Part shown: piece by piece, positions 17,403 through 24,982 of the stretch
Numbering within the stretch: the first letter of the stretch is position 1
Layout of the letters: every line of letters starts with the position of its first letter
Assembly: GCA_017513005.1 (NCBI GenBank)
Contig: JAFWDM010000087.1
Span: 1 to 48,014, forward strand
Reading direction: 5' to 3'
Source: Lachnospiraceae bacterium
GTDB taxonomy: Bacteria; Bacillota; Clostridia; Lachnospirales; Lachnospiraceae
DNA: 48,014 bases
Notes under the pieces: model-generated
Database searches by the model: none
The model's input: only the letters and a program-made list of their open reading frames with translations
What the model was told of the DNA's origin: nothing
Made by a program: the position numbers and the translations under genes

Positions 17403-17678
17403 TCAGACGCGGTGCATCAGGTCAAAGATCTCCTCTTTCTGGCAGCGGATCTGGACCCCGATCTTCTCCTCTCCGATCCTGGACAGTTCATCCGCGATGA
17501 CGCCGAAGGGCTTCTCGGGTTCTGTGACGTCGATGATCATCATCATATTAAAATACCCATCGACGATCGTCTGGGAGATATCCAGGATATTGATCCTGTT
17601 CTCCGCCAGATAGGTGCAGACTGCGGCGATAATACCGATGGTATCTTTTCCGACAACGGTGATAATGGCTCTTTTCAT
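17403..17678 (-). CDS. ACT-domain protein, UPF0237 family
   Basis: A 91-residue single ACT domain: KRAIITVVGKDTIGIIAAVCTYLAENRINILDISQTI is the first beta-alpha-beta unit and GYFNMMMIIDV the next strand. ACT domains bind small ligands, usually amino acids, and this stand-alone form is regularly followed by a UPF0210 gene, as here. The likely role is ligand-dependent regulation of that partner, which is an inference. The ribosome binding site is either GGAGG 14 bases upstream or the closer AGGA. Confidence 0.88.
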   Translation of the reverse strand: MKRAIITVVGKDTIGIIAAVCTYLAENRINILDISQTIVDGYFNMMMIIDVTEPEKPFGVIADELSRIGEEKIGVQIRCQKEEIFDLMHRV

Positions 17679-17794
17679 ATTCCTGTCTATAACCTCCAGT
17701 TTGCAGATAAATATGTATTGATTGCTGTAAGATAGTCACTTCGCAGGCCTTTTTTTGCTCAGCAGTGGCAGCGGGCATTCTGCGGCATATTCTG

Positions 17795-17902
17795 CCCCGG
17801 CTCAGGATTTCTCTGTCCCGGCTCAGGATTTCTCTGTCCCGGCTCAGAATTTCTCTGCCCCGGTTCAGGATTTTCAGGACTTCTCTGCCCCGGCTCAGAA
17901 TT
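17795..17902. repeat. 21-bp tandem repeat emerging from the walJ stop codon
   Basis: CCCGGCTCAGGATTTCTCTG-like units recur with CCGG at 17797, 17818, 17839, 17860 and 17890 (steps 21, 21, 21, 30). The rightmost copy covers the last two codons and TGA of walJ. In another reading frame the unit encodes (N/S)PEPGQR heptapeptides, so a frameshift near the walJ stop would add a repetitive tail. Confidence 0.9.
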
Positions 17903-18692
17903 CCACCAGGCGGGACGGTTTGTCCCGGTCAGCCACCTGGATCGGAAGCTCCTCCGGTCTGTAGCCGTTCTCCGAGAACATGATCTCGCAGCGCACGGTC
18001 TCAAAGGCCAGTTCAGGATAGTTGTTCTCCTTGCTCAGGTGTCCGAGGAAGATGCCTTTTAAGTGGTCGTTCAGGATCCTGCTCAGGAGCTGTCCGCTGC
18101 TGGCATTGGAGAGATGCCCTCTCGCGCCGAGGATACGCTGTTTTAATCTATAGGGATAAGAGCCCACCTGCAGCATATTGACGTCGTGGTTGGACTCGAG
18201 CAGGAGGACATCCGAGTCCTCCAGACAATGCAGGGTGTAATCCGTATAACAGCCCAGGTCCGTGCAGACACAGGCCTTTTTTTCGCCATCATAGATCCGG
18301 TATCCGACCGGCTCCGCTGCGTCATGAGAGATCTGCATGGGATCCACCCGCAGGTCTCCGACCGTGACCGGTTCATCTGCCCTGACACAGATAAAGCGGT
18401 CCGGATCGATCCCGCTGCATTTGGGCATTTTCTTCAGCGCCTCGATCGTCCCTCTCGTCGCATAGACCGGCATGGAGGAATAGCGGGTGATGACAGGCAG
18501 CCCCGCGATATGATCCGCGTGCTCATGTGTGAGAAAGATCCCGTCGATATCATCTATGGAGAGCCCGATCTCCTGCAGGGCCTGTACGGTCCGTTTCCGG
18601 CTGATGCCGACATCCATGAGCAGATGTGTGTTTTCTGATCCCGCGTAGATACAATTGCCGCTGCTCCCGCTGGCAATACTTTCAAATCGCAT
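17895..18692 (-). CDS. walJ: MBL-fold metallo-hydrolase, WalJ/YycJ-like
   Basis: A cytoplasmic metallo-beta-lactamase-fold hydrolase. In the family WalJ/YycJ is linked to DNA double-strand-break handling and cell-wall/division coordination. Metal ligands are visible: THEHADH (His56, His58, Asp60, His61), LLESNHD and LGHLSKENN. The start MRFESIASGSSGNCIYAG is typical of YycJ proteins. At 265 residues the length is right. No walRK genes adjoin it here; it stands between the ACT/UPF0210 pair and coaE-polA. Its stop codon is embedded in a 21-bp tandem repeat. Confidence 0.88.
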   Translation of the reverse strand: MRFESIASGSSGNCIYAGSENTHLLMDVGISRKRTVQALQEIGLSIDDIDGIFLTHEHADHIAGLPVITRYSSMPVYATRGTIEALKKMPKCSGIDPDRFICVRADEPVTVGDLRVDPMQISHDAAEPVGYRIYDGEKKACVCTDLGCYTDYTLHCLEDSDVLLLESNHDVNMLQVGSYPYRLKQRILGARGHLSNASSGQLLSRILNDHLKGIFLGHLSKENNYPELAFETVRCEIMFSENGYRPEELPIQVADRDKPSRLVEF

Positions 18693-18792
18693 AAGTCGTT
18701 TTTCTGCTTCCTGTTTTACTTTTTGATTTCTCTGTGGTTTAGAAACTGCAGTGAAATAATCTGTACATTCTGTTTGTCTGCATTCGCAGATT

Positions 18793-19395
18793 CTATGTTA
18801 GCGCCGCATCCACCTCCCGCAGGGCGGTCTCCAGAGCACCGCTGTTGTTGATGACGACATCGGCGTGTTGTCTGAAAACATCCTCCGGAAGCTGGCTCTT
18901 CAGAATGCTGTCGATCTTTTCATCGCTGTAGCCCCGCGATGCCTTCAGGCGCCTGCGGCGCTCATCTTCGTCGCAATAAATATACCACAACTCGTCGACA
19001 TCCGCATCATATCCCGCTTCGATCAGAAGGGCTGCCTCCATGATGAAATACTCGACTTTCCCCGCCTCCCTCTCACGGCGGATCTCCTCCATGATATAGG
19101 TCCTGACAGCGGGATGGACCAGTTCGTTGACCTTCTGCAGCAGGGCGGGATTCTGAAAGATTCTGCGGGCCATCTCCGGATTGTTGATCCTTCCGTCCGG
19201 GAGCGTGATGGCTTCCTGCGCCGGGTACTGCTCTAAGAGCGCGATCAGACGATCGTAGATCGCGCCGCCGGGAGCCTCGAGGGCCCGGGCGGCATCGTCC
19301 GCAAGGACGATCCGGCAGCTGTATGCAGATTCCATATAATGCAGGATCTCCGATTTTCCGGATCCGACCCCGCCGGTGACACCGATGATTTTCAT
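18793..19395 (-). CDS. coaE: Dephospho-CoA kinase
   Basis: Last step of coenzyme A synthesis, phosphorylating the 3'-OH of dephospho-CoA with ATP. The P-loop GGVGSGKS is at residues 8-15. LADDAAR, NELVHPAVRTYI and LLIEAGYDADVDELWYIYCDE are CoaE landmarks. At 200 residues it has the normal length. It follows polA by 79 bp on the same strand, as commonly seen in Firmicutes. AGGAGG lies 13 bases upstream of the ATG, slightly far. The minor GC-rich inverted repeat between polA and coaE carries no T tract. Confidence 0.95.
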   Translation of the reverse strand: MKIIGVTGGVGSGKSEILHYMESAYSCRIVLADDAARALEAPGGAIYDRLIALLEQYPAQEAITLPDGRINNPEMARRIFQNPALLQKVNELVHPAVRTYIMEEIRREREAGKVEYFIMEAALLIEAGYDADVDELWYIYCDEDERRRRLKASRGYSDEKIDSILKSQLPEDVFRQHADVVINNSGALETALREVDAALT

Positions 19396-19474
19396 GTGCT
19401 GTATGTTTTCCTCCTAATTATCTGACAGGAACAGGGCAGCCCGGCATTTGCAGCCGCCCGGCTCACTGTTTTCA

Positions 19475-22474
19475 TCACTTCGCCATGAACCAGTCCGTGC
19501 CATTGTGCACATCTGTCTCCAGGCGTACCTTCAGGTCCGCCGCCCGCTCCATCTCCTCTTCGAGTATGCGGCGCACGGTCTCCTCTTCACCCGGTGCGGT
19601 CTCGATCAGCAGCTCATCGTGGATCTGCAGGATGAGACGGGACTGCAGCCGCTCTCTGCAGATGCGTTCCCAGACCCGGATCATGGCGATCTTCATGATG
19701 TCAGCCGCAGATCCCTGGATCGGGGAATTCATGGCGACACGTTCCCCGAAGGACCGCTGCATGAAATTGCTGGAGGCAAGCTCGGGCACCGGACGGCGGC
19801 GGCCGTACATGGTCTTCGCGTATCCGTTCTTTTTGGCGGATGCCACCAGGTCATCGAGGAAGATCTTGATTCCCGGATAGGTCCTGAAATAGGCCTTGAT
19901 GTAGTCGGCGGCCTCCGCGCGGGAGATCGAGAGGCCCTGCGACAGACCAAAGGAACTGATGCCGTACACGATCCCGAAATTGACCGCCTTCGCATTGCGG
20001 CGCTGTAATGGAGTGACCTCCTCAAAGGGCGTGTGGAAGACCTTGGACGCCGTGATCCGGTGAATGTCCTCGTTCTCCCGGTAGGCTTCGATCAGCCCCT
20101 CATCGCCGGACATGTGCGCCAGGATCCGCAGTTCGATCTGCGAGTAGTCCGCATCGGTAAAGGTATAACCGTCCCGGGGGATGAAGGCCCTGCGGATCTG
20201 CCTTCCCAGCTCCGTCTTCATCGGGATATTCTGCAGATTCGGGTCTGTGGAGCTGATGCGCCCCGTAGCCGTGATCGTCTGGGTCAGTGTGGTGTGGATC
20301 CTCTGGTCGTCCGCGACATAGGCCATGAGGCCGTCCGCATAGGTGGAGCGCAGCTTCGTGAGGCCGCGGTACTCCAGGATGTCGTTTACTACGGGATAGT
20401 CCGGCGCCAGCTTCTCCAGCACGCCCGCGGCCGTCGAGTAGCCGGTCTTTGTCTTTTTTCCGCCCGGGAGCTTCATCTTTTCAAACAGGACTTCTCCCAG
20501 CTGCTTCGGAGACGCGATGTTGAATGTCTCTCCCGTCTTCTGGTAGATCTCCTGCTCCAGCTCATCGATCCTGCCGGCCAGGCTCTCACTGTAGGCTCGC
20601 AGCGCCGCGGGTTCTATCCGGATGCCCAGCCTTTCCATATCCGCCAGGATAAAGGTCAGTGGGCGCTCGATCCGCGTATACAGCGTCCACATTCCCATCT
20701 CCAGGAGCTTATCCCGGACCGGCAGCGCAGCCCTGCGGAGCGCATCCGCGGCGCGGCAGGCATAGATCCGCACAGCTTCCGGATCCTTTTCCATGGCCTG
20801 TGCGGGGGAATCCTTCCCGAAGAGCTGTTTTCTGCTCTGCAGGGTCAGACCGCAGTATTCACTGGCGACATCCTCGATCTCGTAATCATTTTTCAGGGGG
20901 TTCACCAGATAGCTGCCCACCTGCAGGTCCAGGATGCCTTCCATGCGGATCCCGTCAGCAAATTCCTCCTGCGGGTCGATCCCCCACAGGGGCATCTGGT
21001 CCTTCTGGGCAAACACAGCCAGGAAGGGACCGCTCTCAACATGGGAACCAGCAGAAATGCATTCATCTCCCCCGGCGCCGGCACAAGCATCATTCTCTTT
21101 TTCAGACCCGGCGCCGGCACAAGTGCCGTTCTCATCTTCAGGCCCGGAGGAAGCATCATTTCCGGATGAAAGTGCACGATCGCGCACCGCGGTCCGAAGC
21201 ATTTTCAAAAAACCGGTGAGGGTGCCCGCAGATATGACATCTGCCGGGTCTTTGTCCTCCTTTACAGAGAGAAAGCAGTTTCTCAGACCGCCTTCGTCCC
21301 GGAAGGAAACCGCAGCGCCTGCCAGGCGGGATCCTTTTTCCATCCCGTACCCGGCCCTGTCATAGACAGGCCGGATGCCGACAACGAACGGGGATACCCT
21401 GTCTGTAAGGGTGTCCGGAAGGGATTTCGCGCCCCCTGCCTCTGCCTGTTCCCCTGCTTTGGCCTTTCCGCCTGCATCCCGCCTGATCTGCTTTAAGAGA
21501 GCGGCCTCCAGCTCCTGCAGGCCTTTTCTGTCCGCGATCTCCTCCACCCGGAAATCCTCTTCCTTTTTCTCCAGGATATCCCGGTCGAAGCGGGGCAGGA
21601 AGTTTTTAAAGCCCAGCTCCGTACACAGTTCAAGGGCCTCTGCGGTGTAATACCCGCCGGCAAGAGCCTTCTCCGTGTCCAGTTCCACGTCGCAGTCCGT
21701 TTTGATCGTCGCCAGAAACAGGCTCATCCGCGCCTGGTCCTCATTCTCCGCCAGGTTCCTGTGCAGGGCAGGCTTTTTGATCTCCTCCCGATGGGCATAG
21801 ACCCCTTCCACAGATCCATAGGTCTGGATGAGCTGCGTCGCGGTCTTTTCCCCGACCTTGGGAACGCCGGGAATATTGTCCGAGGAATCCCCCATCAGTG
21901 CCTTGACCTGAATGAACTCCAGCGGCGTCACGCCCAGGCTCTCCTTCACCTGCGCGGCATGAAAATCGTCGATCGTGGTCTTTCCCTGTTTCGTGCGGGG
22001 GATGCGGATACAGATCCTGTCCGTCGCGATCTGCAAAAGGTCCCGGTCCCCGGACAAAAGGACGACATCCATATCCTGCGCCTCGGCCTTGCGGGCGAGG
22101 GTCCCCAGGATATCATCCGCCTCCAGCCCAGCGCGCTCGCAGAGCACGACGCCCATGGCTGCCAGCATCTTTTTGATCAGCGGAACCTGCTCGCGCAGCT
22201 CCTCCGGCATCGCATGGCGCGTCCCCTTGTAATCGGCAAAAGCCTCATGCCGGAAGGTCGGCGCATGTACATCGAAGGCCACCACCAGGTAATCCGGCTG
22301 CAGCTCGTCCAGCTGGCTGAACAGAATGTTCAGAAAGCCGTAGACGGCCCCGGTATGTAAGCCCTTTGCATTCGTCAGGTCCGGCATCCCGTAAAAAGCC
22401 CGGTTCAGAATACTATGCCCGTCGACCAGCAGCAGCTTTTTTTTGCTGTCATTCTTCTTCGTGTCTTCATTCAT
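19475..22474 (-). CDS. polA: DNA polymerase I
   Basis: Gap filling and Okazaki-fragment maturation. The 999-residue protein has an N-terminal 5'-nuclease domain (KLLLVDGHSILNRAFYG, LEADDILGTLA, DNIPGVPKVGEKTA). A degenerate 3'-5' exonuclease-like domain follows, in which I see no conserved acidic catalytic set. The polymerase domain has DADYSQIELRILAHMS near 770, the O-helix region RRNAKAVNFGIVYG and QIHDELLIE near 950. The ATG at 22474 is chosen because the protein then starts just before the nuclease domain, with GGAGG 11 bases upstream. Odd: residues about 425-481 are a low-complexity insertion rich in Gly, Ala, Glu and Cys, encoded by short DNA repeats. Confidence 0.96.
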   Translation of the reverse strand: MNEDTKKNDSKKKLLLVDGHSILNRAFYGMPDLTNAKGLHTGAVYGFLNILFSQLDELQPDYLVVAFDVHAPTFRHEAFADYKGTRHAMPEELREQVPLIKKMLAAMGVVLCERAGLEADDILGTLARKAEAQDMDVVLLSGDRDLLQIATDRICIRIPRTKQGKTTIDDFHAAQVKESLGVTPLEFIQVKALMGDSSDNIPGVPKVGEKTATQLIQTYGSVEGVYAHREEIKKPALHRNLAENEDQARMSLFLATIKTDCDVELDTEKALAGGYYTAEALELCTELGFKNFLPRFDRDILEKKEEDFRVEEIADRKGLQELEAALLKQIRRDAGGKAKAGEQAEAGGAKSLPDTLTDRVSPFVVGIRPVYDRAGYGMEKGSRLAGAAVSFRDEGGLRNCFLSVKEDKDPADVISAGTLTGFLKMLRTAVRDRALSSGNDASSGPEDENGTCAGAGSEKENDACAGAGGDECISAGSHVESGPFLAVFAQKDQMPLWGIDPQEEFADGIRMEGILDLQVGSYLVNPLKNDYEIEDVASEYCGLTLQSRKQLFGKDSPAQAMEKDPEAVRIYACRAADALRRAALPVRDKLLEMGMWTLYTRIERPLTFILADMERLGIRIEPAALRAYSESLAGRIDELEQEIYQKTGETFNIASPKQLGEVLFEKMKLPGGKKTKTGYSTAAGVLEKLAPDYPVVNDILEYRGLTKLRSTYADGLMAYVADDQRIHTTLTQTITATGRISSTDPNLQNIPMKTELGRQIRRAFIPRDGYTFTDADYSQIELRILAHMSGDEGLIEAYRENEDIHRITASKVFHTPFEEVTPLQRRNAKAVNFGIVYGISSFGLSQGLSISRAEAADYIKAYFRTYPGIKIFLDDLVASAKKNGYAKTMYGRRRPVPELASSNFMQRSFGERVAMNSPIQGSAADIMKIAMIRVWERICRERLQSRLILQIHDELLIETAPGEEETVRRILEEEMERAADLKVRLETDVHNGTDWFMAK
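21040..21175. repeat. Low-complexity repeat insertion within polA
   Basis: CCCGGCGCCGGCACAAG occurs twice (about 21070 and 21109), followed by a degenerate third copy, each with a CATTCTCTTTTTCAG- or CGTTCTCATCTTCAG-like spacer. It encodes related ENxxCAGAG peptides inside the inactive exonuclease-like domain of PolA, in frame. Confidence 0.7.
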
Positions 22475-22546
22475 ATGTGTGACTGCCTCCGCAAAACAGA
22501 GATTTTTAACGGATAGAGGTATATGCGCGCGCAGGATACGCATCGC

Positions 22547-22882
22547 TCACCGCAGATACAGGATCGCCGTCACGACTGCCATCAGCACGGTAAAGCACTC
22601 GATCAGAAAAGCGGAGAAGCCCAGGTGATCGCGAAACTCCATCTTTCTGCGCTGCCCCTCTATATAAGCCGGCAGGTCCCTGGACAGGTTGATCTCCTCT
22701 CCCGCGTCCATCTGCTCGAATACCTTTCCGACCAGATACTGGATCTCCAGCTCCTCCCGGCACCCCGCGCAGCTATCGTAATGTGTGAGAAACCCGCGCA
22801 GGAAGCGGTCCTCCAGCGTCCCCTCCATAAATGCGGGGATCATCCCGGAGAATTCCTTGCAGGTTATACCCGTTTTTCCCAT
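22547..22882 (-). CDS. Small zinc-finger membrane protein, anti-sigma-factor-like
   Basis: A 111-residue protein with an N-terminal zf-HC2-like metal site (Cys in ITCKEF, then HYDSCAGC giving H-x3-C-x2-C) and one C-terminal membrane segment (FSAFLIECFTVLMAVVTAILYL). This is the layout of anti-sigma factors that hold an ECF sigma factor at the membrane. No sigma-factor gene lies beside it; polA follows 72 bp downstream on the same strand. GAAAGGA before ATG 22882 fixes the start; the in-frame extension to 22948 has no support. It could equally be an unrelated membrane protein with a zinc knuckle. Confidence 0.65.
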   Translation of the reverse strand: MGKTGITCKEFSGMIPAFMEGTLEDRFLRGFLTHYDSCAGCREELEIQYLVGKVFEQMDAGEEINLSRDLPAYIEGQRRKMEFRDHLGFSAFLIECFTVLMAVVTAILYLR

Positions 22883-23067
22883 GTGGTTCCTTTCATGAAT
22901 CCATGAACAGGCGGCTGTAAAGAACGATCGCCTTCCCTGTCGGATCATTGATCCCGATTTCTCTCAACGTTATCTTTCAATACATTCAACTATTTATTAT
23001 ATTCTATCCACCCGTAAATGTCTTTAAAAAATTGCGGCAAACATCTGGATTTTTCCCCATATCATGT

Positions 23068-23073
23068 TATAAT
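23068..23073 (+). promoter_or_regulatory. TATAAT element upstream of citrate synthase
   Basis: A perfect -10 lies 46 bp before the citrate synthase ATG, in an AT-rich stretch between divergent genes. No convincing -35 lies 16-18 bp upstream, suggesting activator dependence or chance. Confidence 0.35.
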
Positions 23074-23118
23074 AAAACCCCAAATGCATCCATGTATACA
23101 ATTTTGAAAGGAGGCACT

Positions 23119-24483
23119 ATGGCAGGAAGATATCCGGATCGTTTCAATGACGACAGCATTCTCGCCCGCTATTTCGGACGCTCCGCAAACTACACGGACA
23201 TCCCGAATTACCTGTTTAATGAATATAATGTCAAAAAAGGACTGCGCAACGACGACGGCACAGGCGTCCGGATCGGACTGACGAGGATCTCGGATGTCAT
23301 CGGCTATACCAATGACGAAAAGGGAAATGTCATCCCCTGTGACGGCGACCTGCTCTACAGGGGCTACTCCATCCGCGACCTGCTGCAGAACCGGCAGGGC
23401 AACTGCGGCTTCGAGGAGACCTGTTTCCTGCTCCTGTTCGGCTATCTGCCGGAAAAGACGGAATTTGAGAATTTCAAGACCAGCCTCTCCATGCGCTACG
23501 ACCTGCCGGAGAGCTTTCTCGCGAACGAGCTTCTGCTCAAACCCGCGCGGAACCTCATGAACAAGCTCCAGTCCGCCGTCCTGTCGCTCTACAACTACGA
23601 CGACGCACCGGACGAGACCGACGTATATCAGAACCTGCTCAAAGGCATCAACCTCATCGCGAAATTCCCCGCCCTCGGCTGCTATGCCTACTACACGAAG
23701 GTGCACACCTTCGACCGGAGCTCCCTGATCATCCACTACCCCAGGCCGGAGCACTCCATCGCGGAAAACATCCTCTACATGCTGCGGCCGGACGGCCAGT
23801 TCACCTCCCACGAGGCCAACCTCCTCGACGCGATCCTGCTGATCCATGCGGACCACGGCGGCGGAAACAACTCCACCTTCACAAATGTCGTGGTGGGCTC
23901 CACCGGCACGGACATCTACTCCGCCCTGAGCGCCTCCATCGGCTCCCTGAAAGGACCCAAACACGGCGGCGCCAACATCTCCGTCTCCAGGATGATGACC
24001 CAGATCATCGGCGACATCGACTATACACCGGACAAGGACAGGATCCGGTCCATCATCAACCGCATCCTCGACAGGGACTACTTTGACCACAGCGGCCTCG
24101 TCTACGGCTTCGGCCATGCCGTCTACACCCTGAGCGACCCCCGCGCCGAACTCCTTCGCAAGCTCTGCCGCGACCTCGCCGAGGAAAAAGGCTGCATGTA
24201 CAAGTTCACCTTCTACAAACTCTTTGAGGACACCGTCAAGGAAGTCGTCCTCGAGAGAAAAGGCGAGATCATCCCCTCCAACGTGGACCTCTATTCCGGA
24301 CTCGCCTACAACATGCTCGGCATCCCCGAGGAACTCTATACCCCCCTCTTCGCGACCGCCCGCGTGGCCGGCTGGGTAGCCCACAACCTCGAGAACAAAC
24401 TCTACGACGGCCGCATCATGCGCCCCGCCACAAAATATGTGGGCGACAAACAGGAATACATCCCGATGAATGCCCGCAGATGA
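23119..24483 (+). CDS. gltA: Citrate synthase (citrate/2-methylcitrate synthase family)
   Basis: Condenses acetyl-CoA and oxaloacetate to citrate. The 454-residue protein has the family landmarks: LLYRGYSIRDLL near the N-terminal third; the catalytic-region histidines in LLIHADHGGGNNSTF and GPKHGGAN; VYGFGHAVYTLSDPRAELL; and the final domain with VDLYSGLAYNMLGIP. GAAAGGAGG five bases before ATG 23119 fixes the start; the upstream in-frame extension to 22948 is not family-like. It stands alone here with no aconitase or isocitrate dehydrogenase, but pyruvate carboxylase at 11048 would feed it oxaloacetate. Its TGA stop is the first triplet of a dispersed repeat. Confidence 0.93.
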   Translation: MAGRYPDRFNDDSILARYFGRSANYTDIPNYLFNEYNVKKGLRNDDGTGVRIGLTRISDVIGYTNDEKGNVIPCDGDLLYRGYSIRDLLQNRQGNCGFEETCFLLLFGYLPEKTEFENFKTSLSMRYDLPESFLANELLLKPARNLMNKLQSAVLSLYNYDDAPDETDVYQNLLKGINLIAKFPALGCYAYYTKVHTFDRSSLIIHYPRPEHSIAENILYMLRPDGQFTSHEANLLDAILLIHADHGGGNNSTFTNVVVGSTGTDIYSALSASIGSLKGPKHGGANISVSRMMTQIIGDIDYTPDKDRIRSIINRILDRDYFDHSGLVYGFGHAVYTLSDPRAELLRKLCRDLAEEKGCMYKFTFYKLFEDTVKEVVLERKGEIIPSNVDLYSGLAYNMLGIPEELYTPLFATARVAGWVAHNLENKLYDGRIMRPATKYVGDKQEYIPMNARR

Positions 24484-24508
24484 CAAAGGGGACGGTTCTT
24501 TTTGTCAC
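24481..24508 (+). repeat. Dispersed palindromic repeat, copy at the gltA stop
   Basis: TGACAAAGGGGACGGTTC followed by TTTTTGTCAC. The ends TGACAAA and TTTGTCA are inverted. The TGA is the gltA stop codon. A degenerate copy (GACAAAGGGAACGATTCTCC) lies at about 24554-24573. Confidence 0.9.
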
Positions 24509-24660
24509 ATTCATCTGCCTTTTCCCGATTCCCCTGTGTAAAGGCAGATATTCCGACAAAGGGAACGATTCTCCCGGCTGCAATGACCGATGTACAAAAA
24601 AGGGAACGTACAACAAATATAACAAAAACCGGGACATAGCTGCAGTTTATAACACAGATC
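24509..24660. other. Non-coding stretch after gltA
   Basis: No gene seen. It contains an inverted repeat TCTGCCTT ... AAGGCAGA (about 24514-24548), a degenerate copy of the dispersed repeat, and AT-rich sequence leading into the terminator hairpin. Confidence 0.5.
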
Positions 24661-24705
24661 AAACCCCCGGCAGGCGCCTGTTTTCTGAGGCCTGCCGGGG
24701 GTTTT
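24661..24705. terminator. Terminator downstream of gltA
   Basis: CCCCCGGCAGGC (24664-24675) pairs perfectly with GCCTGCCGGGGG (24690-24701) around a 14-base loop, followed by TTTT and preceded by AAA. Very stable; it ends gltA and could also serve the convergent TRAP operon. Confidence 0.85.
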
Positions 24706-24720
24706 AACATTTTATCATGA

Positions 24721-24905
24721 TTACCTGCGCAGACAGGCGGGATCCCACAGAAAATCCTTACCTGCACAAACAGGCGGGATCCAACAGAAGATCCTTACCT
24801 GCACAGACAGGCACGATCCAACAGAAGATTCTTACCTGCGCAGACAGGCACGATCCAACAGATGATTCTTACATGCACAAACAGGCGGGATCCCACAGAA
24901 CCCAC
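24721..24905. repeat. 37-bp tandem repeat, five copies, 3' of the TRAP operon
   Basis: Units starting TTACCTGC(A/G)CAGACAGGC and continuing GGGATCC(A/C)ACAGAAGATCC repeat every 37 bp from 24721; the last is partly degraded near 24905. Each unit contains CCTG...CAGG, able to form a small hairpin. The array lies between convergent gltA and the TRAP permease, after the shared terminator. Confidence 0.92.
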
Positions 24906-24960
24906 AGAAGTTCCATGGGAACTGCAGCAGCATTAAGTGTAAAGTTTGCGCAGAATCCGC

Positions 24961-24982
24961 GAATTCCGTCCCTTTTGTCACC
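24961..24982 (-). repeat. Dispersed repeat copy at the TRAP permease stop
   Basis: On the minus strand GGTGACAAAAGGGACGGAAT. The TGA is the stop codon of the TRAP permease and the remaining bases match the repeat core with one change. Confidence 0.75.

Noticed and set aside
22948-23118. Upstream in-frame start of citrate synthase (57 extra residues)
   Set aside because: The extension crosses the likely -10 element, and ATG 23119 has GAAAGGAGG at ideal spacing.
24721-24905. CRISPR array
   Set aside because: Units are contiguous with no unique spacers, and no cas genes are present.
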